DNA of 64,000 nt from Rhizobium phaseoli (GTDB lineage Bacteria; Pseudomonadota; Alphaproteobacteria; Rhizobiales; Rhizobiaceae), in contig NZ_ML133565.1 in NCBI RefSeq assembly GCF_003985125.1, forward strand, positions 1 to 64,000, given 5' to 3'. The translations under genes were made by a program, and so were the position numbers. Each line of letters begins with the position of its first letter. Within the stretch, counting starts at the first letter, position 1. The notes under the pieces were generated by a model. It did not search any database and was not told the DNA's origin. It saw nothing but the letters and a program-made list of their open reading frames with translations. Below are positions 55,067 to 64,000 of this stretch, one piece after another.

Positions 55067-55963
55067 ATGAACAGTAGGATTTCTCCGAAAGATAGATTTA
55101 CGCTCTGGCTGCCCCGGCTGGTCCTCTCCCCAAGCCTGGTGGTGGTTTTCATCGGCGTCTATCTCTTCATTGCATGGACGGGCTGGATATCCCTGTCGTC
55201 GTCCAAAATGGTGCCGCGATACGACTTCGTCGGCCTGGAGCAATATGTTCGCCTTTGGGCAACGCCCCGCTGGGAGACGGCAGTCGCCAATCTATTCATC
55301 TTCACGGTGCTGTTCCTGGCAATAACGATCGCGCTCGGCCTATTCCTCGCGATCCTTCTCGACCAGCAGGTTCGGGCCGAGGGCTTCCTGCGCGCCGTCT
55401 ACCTCTATCCGATGGCGCTTTCGTTCATCGTTACCGGCACCGCGTGGAAGTGGATCCTCAACCCTGGACTCGGGGTGCAGAAAGTCGTCAACGAGCTCGG
55501 CTGGACCGGCTTTGTCTTCGACTGGATCACGAGGCCGGAATACGCCATCTACTGCGTCGTGATTGCGGCGGTCTGGCAATCGACCGGCTTTGCCATGGCA
55601 ATTTTCCTGGCTGGCCTGCGGGGCATCGATAATTCCGTGATCAAGGCCGCGCAAATCGAAGGTGCGGGCCTTGTGCGGATCTACTGGAGCATCATCGTGC
55701 CCATGCTCCGGCCGGCCTTCCTCAGCGTCATCGTTCTCCTGAGCTATATCTCAATCAAAAGTTTCGATCTTGTCCTGGCGCTGACAAACGGTGGCCCGGG
55801 CAGCGCTACCGAAATGCCGTCGACCTTCATGTTTTCCGCGACCTTCAAACGAAATCAGATGGGCATTGGTGCGGCGAGCGCCATGATGATGCTGATGACG
55901 GTCGCGGCAATCATCGTGCCGTACCTCTATTCCGAACTGAAGGAGAGCCGCAATGACCACTGA
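55067..55963 (+). CDS. Sugar ABC transporter permease (MalF type)
   Basis: 298 residues from ATG 55067. About six membrane helices. AAQIEGAGLVRIYWSIIVPM is the EAA loop that meets the ATPase, and SYISIKSFDLVLALTNGGPG is typical of CUT1 permeases. It overlaps the next permease by 11 bases. Confidence 0.9.
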   Translation: MNSRISPKDRFTLWLPRLVLSPSLVVVFIGVYLFIAWTGWISLSSSKMVPRYDFVGLEQYVRLWATPRWETAVANLFIFTVLFLAITIALGLFLAILLDQQVRAEGFLRAVYLYPMALSFIVTGTAWKWILNPGLGVQKVVNELGWTGFVFDWITRPEYAIYCVVIAAVWQSTGFAMAIFLAGLRGIDNSVIKAAQIEGAGLVRIYWSIIVPMLRPAFLSVIVLLSYISIKSFDLVLALTNGGPGSATEMPSTFMFSATFKRNQMGIGAASAMMMLMTVAAIIVPYLYSELKESRNDH

Positions 55964-56831
55964 GGTTAACAGGGCACGGCGTTCCGCCTTATTCGGGCAT
56001 ATCTTCATCTACGGGTCGCTCATCGCTCTTGCAGCGTTCTATCTCATGCCGCTGTGGGTGATGATCGTCACGTCGCTCAAGTCGCTTGACGAGATCTATT
56101 CCGGTTCGTTTATCGGTCTTCCGCAGCAACTCACCTTCGACGCCTGGCAGAAGGCCTGGGACGAAGCATGCATCGGCACCGAGTGCAGCGGCCTGAAGCC
56201 TTATTTCGTGAATTCGCTGCTGATGGTCATTCCCGCCGTCATTCTGTCGACCGGGATTGGTGCGATCAATGGCTACATCCTGACAAAATGGCGCTTCCCA
56301 GCCTCGAACTTCGTGTTCGGTATGCTGCTTTTCGGTTGCTTTCTGCCGTTCCAGGCGGTGATCCTGCCGATGGCCCAGCTTCTTGGCGCCCTGAAGCTCT
56401 CAGGAACCATTCCGGGACTGGTCCTCGTTCACACCGTCTACGGGATCAGCTTCACGACGCTGTTCTTCAGGAACTACTTCATCACGATTCCAAACGAACT
56501 CACGCGTGCGGCGCAAATCGACGGTGCCGGATTTTTCCGTATCTTCTTTTCGATTATGCTGCCGGCGGCACTGCCCATCATCGTTGTCTCATGCATCTGG
56601 CAGTTCACCCAGATCTGGAATGACTTCCTCTTCGGTGTGTCCTTTACCGCGGGACAATCGTCACCAATCACCGTGGCACTCAACAATATCGTCAACGTCA
56701 CGATGGGCCGCAAGCAATACAACGTCGACATGGCCGCTGCCATGATCGCCGCCATTCCCACGCTCGTCGTCTACATCCTGGCAGGCCGCTACTTCGTACG
56801 CGGATTGACTGCCGGTGCCGTGAAAGGCTGA
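55953..56831 (+). CDS. Sugar ABC transporter permease (MalG type)
   Basis: 292 residues. [40 protein letters not shown] and [20 protein letters not shown] show the MalG pattern with its EAA loop. [20 protein letters not shown] is the last helix. Four bases separate it from the ATPase gene. Confidence 0.9.
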   Translation: MTTEVNRARRSALFGHIFIYGSLIALAAFYLMPLWVMIVTSLKSLDEIYSGSFIGLPQQLTFDAWQKAWDEACIGTECSGLKPYFVNSLLMVIPAVILSTGIGAINGYILTKWRFPASNFVFGMLLFGCFLPFQAVILPMAQLLGALKLSGTIPGLVLVHTVYGISFTTLFFRNYFITIPNELTRAAQIDGAGFFRIFFSIMLPAALPIIVVSCIWQFTQIWNDFLFGVSFTAGQSSPITVALNNIVNVTMGRKQYNVDMAAAMIAAIPTLVVYILAGRYFVRGLTAGAVKG

Positions 56832-56835
56832 ACCC

Positions 56836-57936
56836 ATGTCTACTCTCGAAATCGATCGCGTCCGCAAGGCTTATGGCGAACTGGAAGTCCTCAAGGAAGT
56901 ATCAATCTCGATCGGCACGGGCGACTTCCTTGTGCTGCTCGGACCTTCCGGCTGCGGCAAGTCGACCCTCCTGAACATGATTGCAGGCTTGGAGACGATC
57001 ACCGGCGGTTATATCCGCATCGGAGAAAAGGTCGTCAACCACCTCTCGCCGAAAGACCGCGACATCGCAATGGTCTTCCAGTCATACGCGCTCTATCCTA
57101 CGATGACAGTGCGGCAAAACATCGAGTTCGGAATGAAGATCCGCAGAGTGCTTCCGGCCGAGCGGGACAAAGCGGTCAAGGCTGCGGCCGATCTTCTTCA
57201 GATCAGCCATCTTCTTGATCGCAAGCCGTCGCAACTGTCGGGAGGTCAGCGCCAGCGCGTGGCCATGGGACGTGCGATCGTCCGCCAGCCAAAGCTCTTT
57301 TTGTTCGACGAACCGCTGTCTAACCTTGATGCCAAGCTTCGCGTCGACATGCGTACCGAAATCAAGCGCCTGCATCAGCGCCTTGGTACGACAATCGTCT
57401 ACGTCACGCACGACCAGATCGAGGCCATGACGCTCGCAACCCGTGTCGCGGTTATGAAGGATGGCGTCGTCCAGCATCTCGACGAGCCTCAGAAGGTCTA
57501 TGACCGGCCGGCAAACGTCTATGTCGCAAAGTTCGTCGGCTCACCGTCGATGAACATCATCCCCGGCAGGCTCGAGGTCGCCGGCTCATCCGTGGCCGCC
57601 GTCATCGACGTGCCGAATAAGCCATCGGCGTCCATAACCGGTATCGCACTCTCTGCCGAGTCAGCCAAACGGTATGCCGGCAAGAATGTGCTTGTAGGGA
57701 TCCGCCCGGAGAACTTCACACCCGCCTCCGCTGGAGCTGGCAACCACATCGCAGTGGATGTCGATGTGGTCGAGCCGACAGGACCTGATGCCCTCGTCGT
57801 GTTCCAGCTTGCAAACGTCGAAGTAACCGCGAGATTGCCCCCGAACGTCACTCAATCGCGCTCTGAAGCATCGCTCGCCGTTGATGCCTCGAAGATCGTC
57901 CTGTTCGACGCCCAGACCGAAGCCAGAATTGATTGA
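56836..57936 (+). CDS. Sugar ABC transporter ATP-binding protein (UgpC/MsmK type)
   Basis: 366 residues. [20 protein letters not shown] is Walker [21 protein letters not shown] the signature, [20 protein letters not shown]alker B and [20 protein letters not shown] the switch region. From about residue 235 an OB-like MalK regulatory domain follows ([23 protein letters not shown]). It completes the importer. Confidence 0.92.
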   Translation: MSTLEIDRVRKAYGELEVLKEVSISIGTGDFLVLLGPSGCGKSTLLNMIAGLETITGGYIRIGEKVVNHLSPKDRDIAMVFQSYALYPTMTVRQNIEFGMKIRRVLPAERDKAVKAAADLLQISHLLDRKPSQLSGGQRQRVAMGRAIVRQPKLFLFDEPLSNLDAKLRVDMRTEIKRLHQRLGTTIVYVTHDQIEAMTLATRVAVMKDGVVQHLDEPQKVYDRPANVYVAKFVGSPSMNIIPGRLEVAGSSVAAVIDVPNKPSASITGIALSAESAKRYAGKNVLVGIRPENFTPASAGAGNHIAVDVDVVEPTGPDALVVFQLANVEVTARLPPNVTQSRSEASLAVDASKIVLFDAQTEARID

Positions 57937-57944
57937 GGTATGCC

Positions 57945-59441
57945 ATGCAGCAGACGGCGGATGTGGTAATTATAGGCTCAGGCATCGGAGGAAGTTCGCT
58001 TGCCTACAGCCTTGCCGAGAGCGGCCTCAAGGTCATCATCCTGGAGCGCGGCGGGTACCTCAGAGACAGCGTGGAAGCTCGCGACGACGTCGCGATTTTC
58101 CAACGGGGCTTCTATCGGCCAGCGGAAGAGTGGCTTGGAACCGACGGTGAAAGCTTCCTTGCCAACAACTACTACTATGTTGGCGGAAATTCGAAATTCT
58201 TCGGCGCTGTGATGTACCGGTATCGAAAGGAAGATTTCGAAGCGCGTCCACACCTCGACGGAAATTCGCCGGGGTGGCCATGCACATATGAAGAGCTGGA
58301 GCCGTGGTATGAGCGGGCTGAGAAGGTGTTCCAGGTACGTGGCGCGCTCGGTCAGGATCCGACGGAGCCTTTCCATAGCAAACCCTACGCCCATCCTGCC
58401 GTTCCCGACGAGGCGCCGATTGCGTCGGTCCGCGACCGGCTGAAGCGGGCAGGTGTCCATCCGGCGAGCCTGCCGCTGGCGATCGACATCGAGGCTTGGC
58501 TTCACCGCGCAAAGACGGGCTGGGATGCGTTCCCGAACACAGGTGTCGGCAAGATCGATGCCGAGGTCGGCCCGTTGACGGAGGCGCTGCGTCATCCAAA
58601 CGTTACCCTCATGACCGGTGCTAACGTGTCCCGCCTGGAAACGGACGAGACCGGCACCCGCGTGACTGCTGCGGTCTTCGTCAAAGACGGGTTCGAGCAG
58701 CGGATCTCTGCCGGCATATTCGCTGTCGCCACCGGCGCGGTTCAGACTGCAGCACTTCTGCTCCGGTCGGCAAGCAAGGCTCACCCAACGGGCTTGGCCA
58801 ACAGCTCAGACCAAGTCGGCCGGAATTTCATGAACCACAACACATCCGCGATGCTGGTACTCGATTATCGCCGCAATGCCTCGGTCTACCAGAAGACCAT
58901 TGCCTTCAACGATTTTTATAACGCCGATAACGACTGCCGGGCGCCGCTCGGAAACGTGCAATTGCTGGGGCACATCACCGGCAATATTTTGAAAGCGAAT
59001 TTCCCAGTGCCCGCACCCTCATGGCTGGTCCGCCTGATCGCGCGACACGCCTATGGGTGGTTCCTCACCAGCGAAGATCTTCCCAATCCGGAAAGCCGGG
59101 TGATGGTCCGCGAGGATCGCATCGTCGTCAACTGGATCCGGTCGAACATGCGCGCCCACCAGGCGCTCATCAAGAAAACAAAGAATGTCATGCGAAAAGC
59201 AGGCTTTCCGGTCGTGCTCACGCACACCTTCGGTCGAAAAACAACCTCTCACCAGTGCGGCACCGCTCGGCTCGGGCATGATCCGAAAACCTCGGTTGTC
59301 GATCTAAATTGCCGTGCGCATGACGTCGAAAATCTTTATATTGCCGATGCCTCAGTTCTTCCAACATCGGCGGCAGTTAACCCGGCCCTGACCATCGCTG
59401 CCCTCGCGATCAAGGCGGGTGCTTCGATACGAGGTGTGTGA
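57945..59441 (+). CDS. GMC-family FAD oxidoreductase, first copy
   Basis: 498 residues from ATG 57945, with GAGG about 6 bases upstream. ADVVIIGSGIGGSSLAYSLA, then ESGLKVIILERGGYLRDSVE, binds FAD, GGNSKFFGAVMYRYR is the GMC signature region, and THTFGRKTTSHQCGTARLGH has the catalytic-site histidine. YIADASVLPTSAAVNPALTI is the end motif. It resembles sugar or polyol dehydrogenases of the gluconate 2-dehydrogenase large-subunit type. No gene for a small subunit or cytochrome c follows. The stop overlaps the next start (TGATG). Confidence 0.85.
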   Translation: MQQTADVVIIGSGIGGSSLAYSLAESGLKVIILERGGYLRDSVEARDDVAIFQRGFYRPAEEWLGTDGESFLANNYYYVGGNSKFFGAVMYRYRKEDFEARPHLDGNSPGWPCTYEELEPWYERAEKVFQVRGALGQDPTEPFHSKPYAHPAVPDEAPIASVRDRLKRAGVHPASLPLAIDIEAWLHRAKTGWDAFPNTGVGKIDAEVGPLTEALRHPNVTLMTGANVSRLETDETGTRVTAAVFVKDGFEQRISAGIFAVATGAVQTAALLLRSASKAHPTGLANSSDQVGRNFMNHNTSAMLVLDYRRNASVYQKTIAFNDFYNADNDCRAPLGNVQLLGHITGNILKANFPVPAPSWLVRLIARHAYGWFLTSEDLPNPESRVMVREDRIVVNWIRSNMRAHQALIKKTKNVMRKAGFPVVLTHTFGRKTTSHQCGTARLGHDPKTSVVDLNCRAHDVENLYIADASVLPTSAAVNPALTIAALAIKAGASIRGV

Positions 59442-61090
59442 TGTTGCTTCCCCCGTTTGGCTCTGCGCGCTACGGAATCAAGCCGCATTCTGGCAAGCAC
59501 CATCGCTACGACTATATTGTCGTCGGCGGCGGGTCGACCGGCTGTGTGATCGCCTCGCGATTGTCCGAGGATGAAAATCTCCGAGTGGCTCTCCTAGAGG
59601 AGGGGCCTACCGATTCTAGCCCATACATCCACATTCCAGGCGCCTACTACAAGACTGCTCAGGGAAGCCTCTTGAAGCGTTTCGCCTGGGAGGCCGGTCC
59701 GGAGCTTGCGCGCAACGAGCAGCAGACGATGGTACAGGCGCGCGTGCTCGGCGGCGGTAGTTCGGTCAACGCGATGATCTATATTCGCGGTGTTCCCTCG
59801 GACTACCAGCAGTGGGTGCAATTGGGCGCTGCGGGATGGGCCTATGAGGACGTGCTTCCATATTTCAGGCGTTCCGAGGACAATAACCGTTTTTGCAATG
59901 ATGCACACGGCGTCGGAGGTCCGCTCGGCGTCTCCGACATCGATCACGTCCATCCCTTGACGCGCGGTTGGCTACAGGCATGCCAGCAGGCGGGTCTTCC
60001 CTATAACCCGGATTTCAACTCCGGCAGTCAGGCGGGGTGCGGGCTCTATCAGATTACCGCAAGGGACGGTAAACGCAGCAGTGCTGCCGTCGCCTATATC
60101 AAGCCAGCGAAGGGACGACCGAACTTGCAGGTCGTCACTCGCACCACTGTCACTCGGCTGATCATCGAAAACGGCAGGGCTGTCGGTGTCGAATACATCC
60201 GCAATGGTGAGAAGCATGTGCTGCGTGCGGAGCGCGAAGTCATCGTGTCGGCGGGCGCGATCGCCACGCCGAAACTCCTGATGCTTTCAGGCATCGGACC
60301 AGCCACCGAGTTGAAGCGGCACGGGATCACCGTGCATGCAGATCTTCCAGGTGTCGGTAAGAACCTGCAGGACCACGTGGAAATATCACTGATCTATCAA
60401 CTGAGTGGTCCCTACAGTTACGACAAATACAAGAAGATGCATTGGAAGGCGGCCGCCGGTTTGAATTACGCGCTTTTCAAGGGCGGGCCTGCATCATCAA
60501 ACCTCATCGAGGGCGGTGCGTTTTGGTGGGGCAATAAGAGCGAACATGTCCCCGACATCCAGTTTTTCATGGTGGTCGGCGCGGGCATCGAGGAAGGTGT
60601 CGATGCCGTACCGGGCGGCAATGGTTGCACGATCAACCTTGGTCAGATCCGGCCGAGGTCGCGAGGCGAAGTCACCTTGCAAAGCGGCGATTTCAACGCC
60701 GATGCCCGCGTTGCGCCCAATTACTTCTCTGATCCGTACGACCTGGAGGCAATCACCGAGGGTACAATGGTGGCGATGGATATCATGTCAAAACCGGCGC
60801 TCTCGAAATATCTCCAGTCACGATATGTGCCGGCCCCGAGCGTCAGCACGCGCGATGACATCCGCGCGTTCTGCCAGAGAGCCGCGCACGCAGCACTGCA
60901 TCCGTCGGGGACTTGCCGGATGGGTATCGACGAGATGGCTGTGGTCGACCCGCAACTTCGCGTCAGTGGGATCGAAGGCCTTCGCGTCGCCGACGCATCA
61001 GTTATGCCGACATTGATTTCTGGCAATCCAAATGCCGTCTGCATCATGATCGGGGAACGGGCGGCCGACTTTCTGCGCCTCACACACTAG
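59441..61090 (+). CDS. GMC-family FAD oxidoreductase, second copy (choline-dehydrogenase-like)
   Basis: 549 residues. HRYDYIVVGGGSTGCVIASR is the FAD fold, VLGGGSSVNAMIYIRGVPSD the first GMC signature, GAIATPKLLMLSGIGPATEL the second, and HAALHPSGTCRMG then ADASVMPTLISGNPNA hold the catalytic histidine and end motif. It is closest to BetA-type alcohol dehydrogenases, but the substrate cannot be fixed. It is coupled to the first GMC gene and ends the operon before a terminator. Confidence 0.88.
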   Translation: MLLPPFGSARYGIKPHSGKHHRYDYIVVGGGSTGCVIASRLSEDENLRVALLEEGPTDSSPYIHIPGAYYKTAQGSLLKRFAWEAGPELARNEQQTMVQARVLGGGSSVNAMIYIRGVPSDYQQWVQLGAAGWAYEDVLPYFRRSEDNNRFCNDAHGVGGPLGVSDIDHVHPLTRGWLQACQQAGLPYNPDFNSGSQAGCGLYQITARDGKRSSAAVAYIKPAKGRPNLQVVTRTTVTRLIIENGRAVGVEYIRNGEKHVLRAEREVIVSAGAIATPKLLMLSGIGPATELKRHGITVHADLPGVGKNLQDHVEISLIYQLSGPYSYDKYKKMHWKAAAGLNYALFKGGPASSNLIEGGAFWWGNKSEHVPDIQFFMVVGAGIEEGVDAVPGGNGCTINLGQIRPRSRGEVTLQSGDFNADARVAPNYFSDPYDLEAITEGTMVAMDIMSKPALSKYLQSRYVPAPSVSTRDDIRAFCQRAAHAALHPSGTCRMGIDEMAVVDPQLRVSGIEGLRVADASVMPTLISGNPNAVCIMIGERAADFLRLTH

Positions 61091-61112
61091 GGCGACAGAG
61101 ACAACTTGATCG

Positions 61113-61152
61113 AGCGGGCGATGTTGGCAACGACATCGCCCGCTTTCGTTTA
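61113..61152 (+). terminator. Rho-independent terminator at the end of the operon
   Basis: AGCGGGCGATGT pairs exactly with ACATCGCCCGCT around an eight-base loop, followed by TTCGTTT. It stands 23 bases past the second GMC gene, and the next gene is on the opposite strand, so it may act for both. Confidence 0.8.
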
Positions 61153-61205
61153 TCGCGAAGGAGTCCGTTCCACCAAAAGGTCCAAGCCACCTCGTGTGTC
61201 GCCGC

Positions 61206-62438
61206 TCAGGTTTCGTGTCGGAGCTTGAGCCCATGAAGCGCCATGCTCTTGGCGACTGCGAAACCGACGATGGCGACAAGAACAAAGCCGCCCATGATTA
61301 CGCCAAAGCTTGTTGCCAGGCTCGAATGCTGGGCGACAAAGCCGAGCAGCGCCGGTCCTAGAAGCAGGCCGCTATAGCCCATCGTCGTGGCGATCGACAT
61401 CGCCCGTCCGGCCGAATCCCCTCCAAGATGACCGGCGGCCGCAAAGACGGCTGGAACCAGGTTTGCTACTCCGATCCCGCATAAACCAAGGGCAAACATC
61501 GTAATGCTAATGCTGCTCGACACGACGATGACCGAGACCGAGACAGCGCACACCACACCGCCGATGCGAATGACATTGACATGCCCAATGCGCCTCGTCG
61601 CCCAGTCGCCCGCAAACCGTCCGAGTGCCATTGTCGCGGAGAAGGTTGCGAACGCATAGGCTCCGACGCTTTCGGAGGCCCCGTGTTCGGTGACGAGAAA
61701 GATTGCGGTCCAGTCCATCACCCCGCCTTCGGCCAACATGGAGAGAAAGGCGATGGCTCCGAACATGATGACAAGAACCAGCTGTTCAGGGCTGAGTTGT
61801 ATTTTCTTCATCGCGTTCGACTTGGTGCTGCTGATGCGATGTTCAAATGACCGTTTTCTTGCGATCAGACGTGAGCCGAAGGCAACGAGGACGACGCTTG
61901 AACCTGCAATGCCGAGGCATAAGTTCAACCCGCCACCGATCGAAACCAACTGGCCGACAAGAAGTGCGCCCAAGAGCGCCCCGACACTGAAGACCCCATG
62001 GAAGGAGGACATCAGGTGTCGTTTCGATGTCCGTTCGAGGTGCGAGGCTTCGGTGTTCATCGAGACGTCGAGCGTTCCGAAGCCTGCGCCTGCCGCAAGG
62101 ATCAGAAGGGCGGCGGTCAGGACGCCGGGAGCCAATGGAACCAAAAGGATGCACGCCCCGAACACCACGCAACCCGCAAGCGAGAACTTGTCGCTCTGCA
62201 GTCGGTCAATAAACCGTCCGATCGTCACCATCAGAACAATCGCGCCCAGCGCGAACCCAAGAAGGAGGAAGCCAAGTTCTCCCTTGCTGATCGCAAGCCT
62301 CGTCGAAACGAGCGGAAGGCTGGAAGCCCACGCTCCGATGCCTATTCCGGCCGCGAGGAAGAAAGCACAACATCTTGCCCGCTTTGACGAGCCGATGCGC
62401 CGGAGCACGCCTGTTGGTGCTGGCCTGGTAAACAACAT
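61206..62438 (-). CDS. MFS transporter (YbjJ / fucose-permease-like)
   Basis: 410 residues with about twelve hydrophobic helices. The first half contains GIGIGAWASSLPLVSTRLAI, GFGTLDVSMNTEASHLERTS and KRHLMSSFHGVFSVGALLGA; the NTEASHLE and MSSFHG patterns are typical of the YbjJ-like MFS branch. The second half includes LAEGGVMDWTAIFL and GRFAGDWATRRIG. It is predicted to move a sugar or small metabolite across the inner membrane. It is downstream of the isomerase and oxidoreductase on the same strand. Confidence 0.85.
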   Translation of the reverse strand: MLFTRPAPTGVLRRIGSSKRARCCAFFLAAGIGIGAWASSLPLVSTRLAISKGELGFLLLGFALGAIVLMVTIGRFIDRLQSDKFSLAGCVVFGACILLVPLAPGVLTAALLILAAGAGFGTLDVSMNTEASHLERTSKRHLMSSFHGVFSVGALLGALLVGQLVSIGGGLNLCLGIAGSSVVLVAFGSRLIARKRSFEHRISSTKSNAMKKIQLSPEQLVLVIMFGAIAFLSMLAEGGVMDWTAIFLVTEHGASESVGAYAFATFSATMALGRFAGDWATRRIGHVNVIRIGGVVCAVSVSVIVVSSSISITMFALGLCGIGVANLVPAVFAAAGHLGGDSAGRAMSIATTMGYSGLLLGPALLGFVAQHSSLATSFGVIMGGFVLVAIVGFAVAKSMALHGLKLRHET

Positions 62439-62519
62439 TGAGACACCTGATTATCGCGGAAGGTGGTGCTTGGCGGTCCCAGCTTGAAACAGTGAAGTCC
62501 GCCGTCGAAGGTAAGTTTT

Positions 62520-63395
62520 CTAGGGGGCGAGTAAGTCACTCATCAGGTCTTTGAGTCTACGAGCGACCGCAAAACTGTTTTCTTGGTGATTGCGACGGCA
62601 AAAGAGCTCGCAACTCCACCATCCCTCGTAGCCGGTTGCTCTGACGGCATCCGTCCACTCCTGAAGATTTAGCACCCCTTCTCCGGTAGGCACGTCCCGG
62701 AGTACAGGCTCATCCGGAATGCCGCCATCGAACTTCAGGGAGTCGCAGACATGAATGCCGTAGAGCAGCTCCTTGTCGAGCTTGGCAATCCTCTCCGGCG
62801 TGTCACCGGACGTGTAGCAATGCCAGAAATCCACGAGCAGCCGCAGATTATCGCGGCCCGCTTTCTCGATTACCCTGAGCTGCTTGTCCAGCGTATTGAG
62901 CGGCGTCCATGACAGCGCTTCGAGATAGAGGATAAGATTGTGGTCGGCGGCAATCTCCGACAGCTCCCGCAGATTGGAAGCGGTAAGGTCGACCTGCTCA
63001 TCTTCTGGAAGGTCGACCAAACCCCTGTAGAGATCTGCCGCCGTTCGTTGCCCACGCGCGACCTCTAGACTCAGCGGTCCTGTAATCACTTCGACACCCT
63101 CAGCGCCCACGGCACCCGCGAGTTCGAACAGACGGTTTGCTTCCGCAAACAGTTTGGTCTTGTCATCCTTCTGGCGCTCAATATCAATGAGAAAGCCGAT
63201 TCCCGGGATGAATGTATCACCAACAAGGGATCTGAGCTCGCTTCTCGATAAGCCAGCGTCAAGGCAGTTCGCGATTTTGTCGCCAGACGCCTCTAAGCCG
63301 TCGAAGCCTATCTGCCGTGCAATTTCGACATCGATCGCTAACGTCGAATGCCGGGCGACCAGAGAATGAAGAATGATCTGATCAGGCTTTCTCAC
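62520..63395 (-). CDS. Sugar phosphate isomerase/epimerase-like TIM-barrel protein
   Basis: 291 residues. The N-terminal ARQIGFDGLEASGDKIANCL, central ILYLEALSWTPLNTLDKQL, LRLLVDFWHCYTSGDTPERI and YGIHVCDSLK, and the late GEGVLNLQEWTDAVRATGYE with GWWSCELF, follow the AP-endonuclease 2 / xylose-isomerase-like barrel used by inosose dehydratases and epimerases; the glutamates and histidines bind a divalent metal. The substrate is likely a sugar or cyclitol. The oxidoreductase gene lies 54 bases upstream. Confidence 0.85.
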   Translation of the reverse strand: MRKPDQIILHSLVARHSTLAIDVEIARQIGFDGLEASGDKIANCLDAGLSRSELRSLVGDTFIPGIGFLIDIERQKDDKTKLFAEANRLFELAGAVGAEGVEVITGPLSLEVARGQRTAADLYRGLVDLPEDEQVDLTASNLRELSEIAADHNLILYLEALSWTPLNTLDKQLRVIEKAGRDNLRLLVDFWHCYTSGDTPERIAKLDKELLYGIHVCDSLKFDGGIPDEPVLRDVPTGEGVLNLQEWTDAVRATGYEGWWSCELFCRRNHQENSFAVARRLKDLMSDLLAP

Positions 63396-63449
63396 CGTTG
63401 CTCTCCTTGATGATGTGCGTGCACGTTGCGGAGCAGCCGAGAACTCTGC

Positions 63450-64000
63450 TCATGCCGTGCCCCTCGGTTTGATGTCGACAACGTCGCCCGACTGGGTCGA
63501 CGCAATGATCGAGTTAATGGCGGCAAGGTTTGCCACGCTGTCCGCGCCAGTCGAAAGCCAGGTCGGCCTTCCATGAAGCCCGGTGACAAAATCCTGAATG
63601 GCAGCCACGTGCACGTCCTTGTCACGGATCGGAATAAGCTCGTTCTTGCCGCCGATCCTGCGCGTCAAAGTGCCGGATCCGCGACCGTAGAGCGTCCCAA
63701 TGGCGGTCAGCGATCCCTTCGAACCCGCAATCATGACCGTGTCTTCGATCTCGGCGGTCAGGAAGCTTTCATGTGCTTGGAAGATGCAGCCGTCATCCAT
63801 AGCGAGGACGAAGGCAAGGTGTTGCGACCCACCGCCCATCGGCTTCGAAATCCCGGTGGCCCGATGGGGCTCCGCGTCGGTCAAGAACCGGACAAGATCA
63901 ACGTCCTCGATTGCCGCGTCGAAGAAGATGTCGCCTTCCAGATCGGCGAGTTGACCACGGCGATTGGGTGAAGGATGAAATGCGCCGCCGCGCGCCACGA
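63450..64000 (-). CDS. Gfo/Idh/MocA-family oxidoreductase, C-terminal part, cut by the window end
   Basis: About 183 residues are visible and the N-terminal Rossmann domain lies outside. FFDAAIEDVDLVRFLTDAEP aligns with the GxHxIDLxRxL helix, and GGGSQHLAFVLAMDDGCIFQ, EIEDTVMIAGSKGSLTAIG and HVAAIQDFVTGLHGRP follow the C-terminal domain of this family. The end is complete (DVVDIKPRGTA). It is upstream of the isomerase-like gene and probably co-transcribed with it, as in inositol or rare-sugar catabolic operons. Confidence 0.8.
   Translation of the reverse strand, partial: VARGGAFHPSPNRRGQLADLEGDIFFDAAIEDVDLVRFLTDAEPHRATGISKPMGGGSQHLAFVLAMDDGCIFQAHESFLTAEIEDTVMIAGSKGSLTAIGTLYGRGSGTLTRRIGGKNELIPIRDKDVHVAAIQDFVTGLHGRPTWLSTGADSVANLAAINSIIASTQSGDVVDIKPRGTA

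Overview
The window looks like an accessory part of a Rhizobiaceae genome (Rhizobium, Ensifer or Agrobacterium type), probably a plasmid, chromid or genomic island. The signs are high G+C catabolic operons each paired with an ABC transporter, IS66 and IS427-type IS5 elements, many FadR, AraC and LysR regulators, and a palindromic intergenic repeat of a kind I associate with rhizobia. This assignment is inference from gene content, not a database match. No rRNA, tRNA, CRISPR array or replication origin was seen.

Layout. 1-2172: two nested, damaged IS66 elements. 2237-5196: an orphan island of a CPCC-type protein and three proteins with nuclease-like domains (GIY-YIG/DUF5655, a PD-(D/E)XK-like protein, a membrane-anchored DUF2726 protein). 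5399-6173: a degraded IS427-type element. 6800-23073: a type I secretion locus with an HlyB-type ABC exporter, an HlyD-type adaptor, AT-rich membrane-protein genes, a stray 3' copy of the adaptor gene, and a 3563-residue secreted repeat protein. That protein has about 23 tandem 56-residue SADG repeats, DUF4214 segments and 14 long-period RTX units. 23143-28161: small genes, namely a tiny GYF-like ORF, LysR, DUF3237, a DHFR/RibD-like reductase, an exoD remnant, an alpha/beta hydrolase and a ParDE-like toxin-antitoxin pair.

28690-44560 appears to be one regulon. A FadR-type regulator (34858-35616) sits between a minus-strand operon (N-methyltryptophan-oxidase-like flavoenzyme, PLP dehydratase, uronate dehydrogenase, ketoglutarate-semialdehyde dehydrogenase) and a plus-strand operon (hydantoinase A and B, a D-threonine-aldolase-like PLP enzyme, RidA, a four-gene amino-acid ABC importer). 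The separate kdgD gene lies at 28762. The 10-mer GATCATATCT occurs in front of all four transcription units, including the regulator itself, which predicts common control. Udh, KdgD and the semialdehyde dehydrogenase are steps of oxidative uronate catabolism to 2-oxoglutarate; the lactone-processing and aldarate dehydratase steps are not in the window.

44561-50431 holds an AraC regulator, a D-cysteine-desulfhydrase-like enzyme, a frameshifted RraA-family gene, a DUF1349 protein, an inositol-monophosphatase-family enzyme and long stretches without genes. 50432-61090 is a second catabolic operon: TPP enzyme, HisD/HpsN-like dehydrogenase, sugar-type ABC importer and two tandem GMC oxidoreductases, closed by a clear terminator. 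The right end (61206-64000, minus strand) carries an MFS transporter, a sugar-phosphate isomerase-like TIM barrel and a truncated Gfo/Idh/MocA oxidoreductase.
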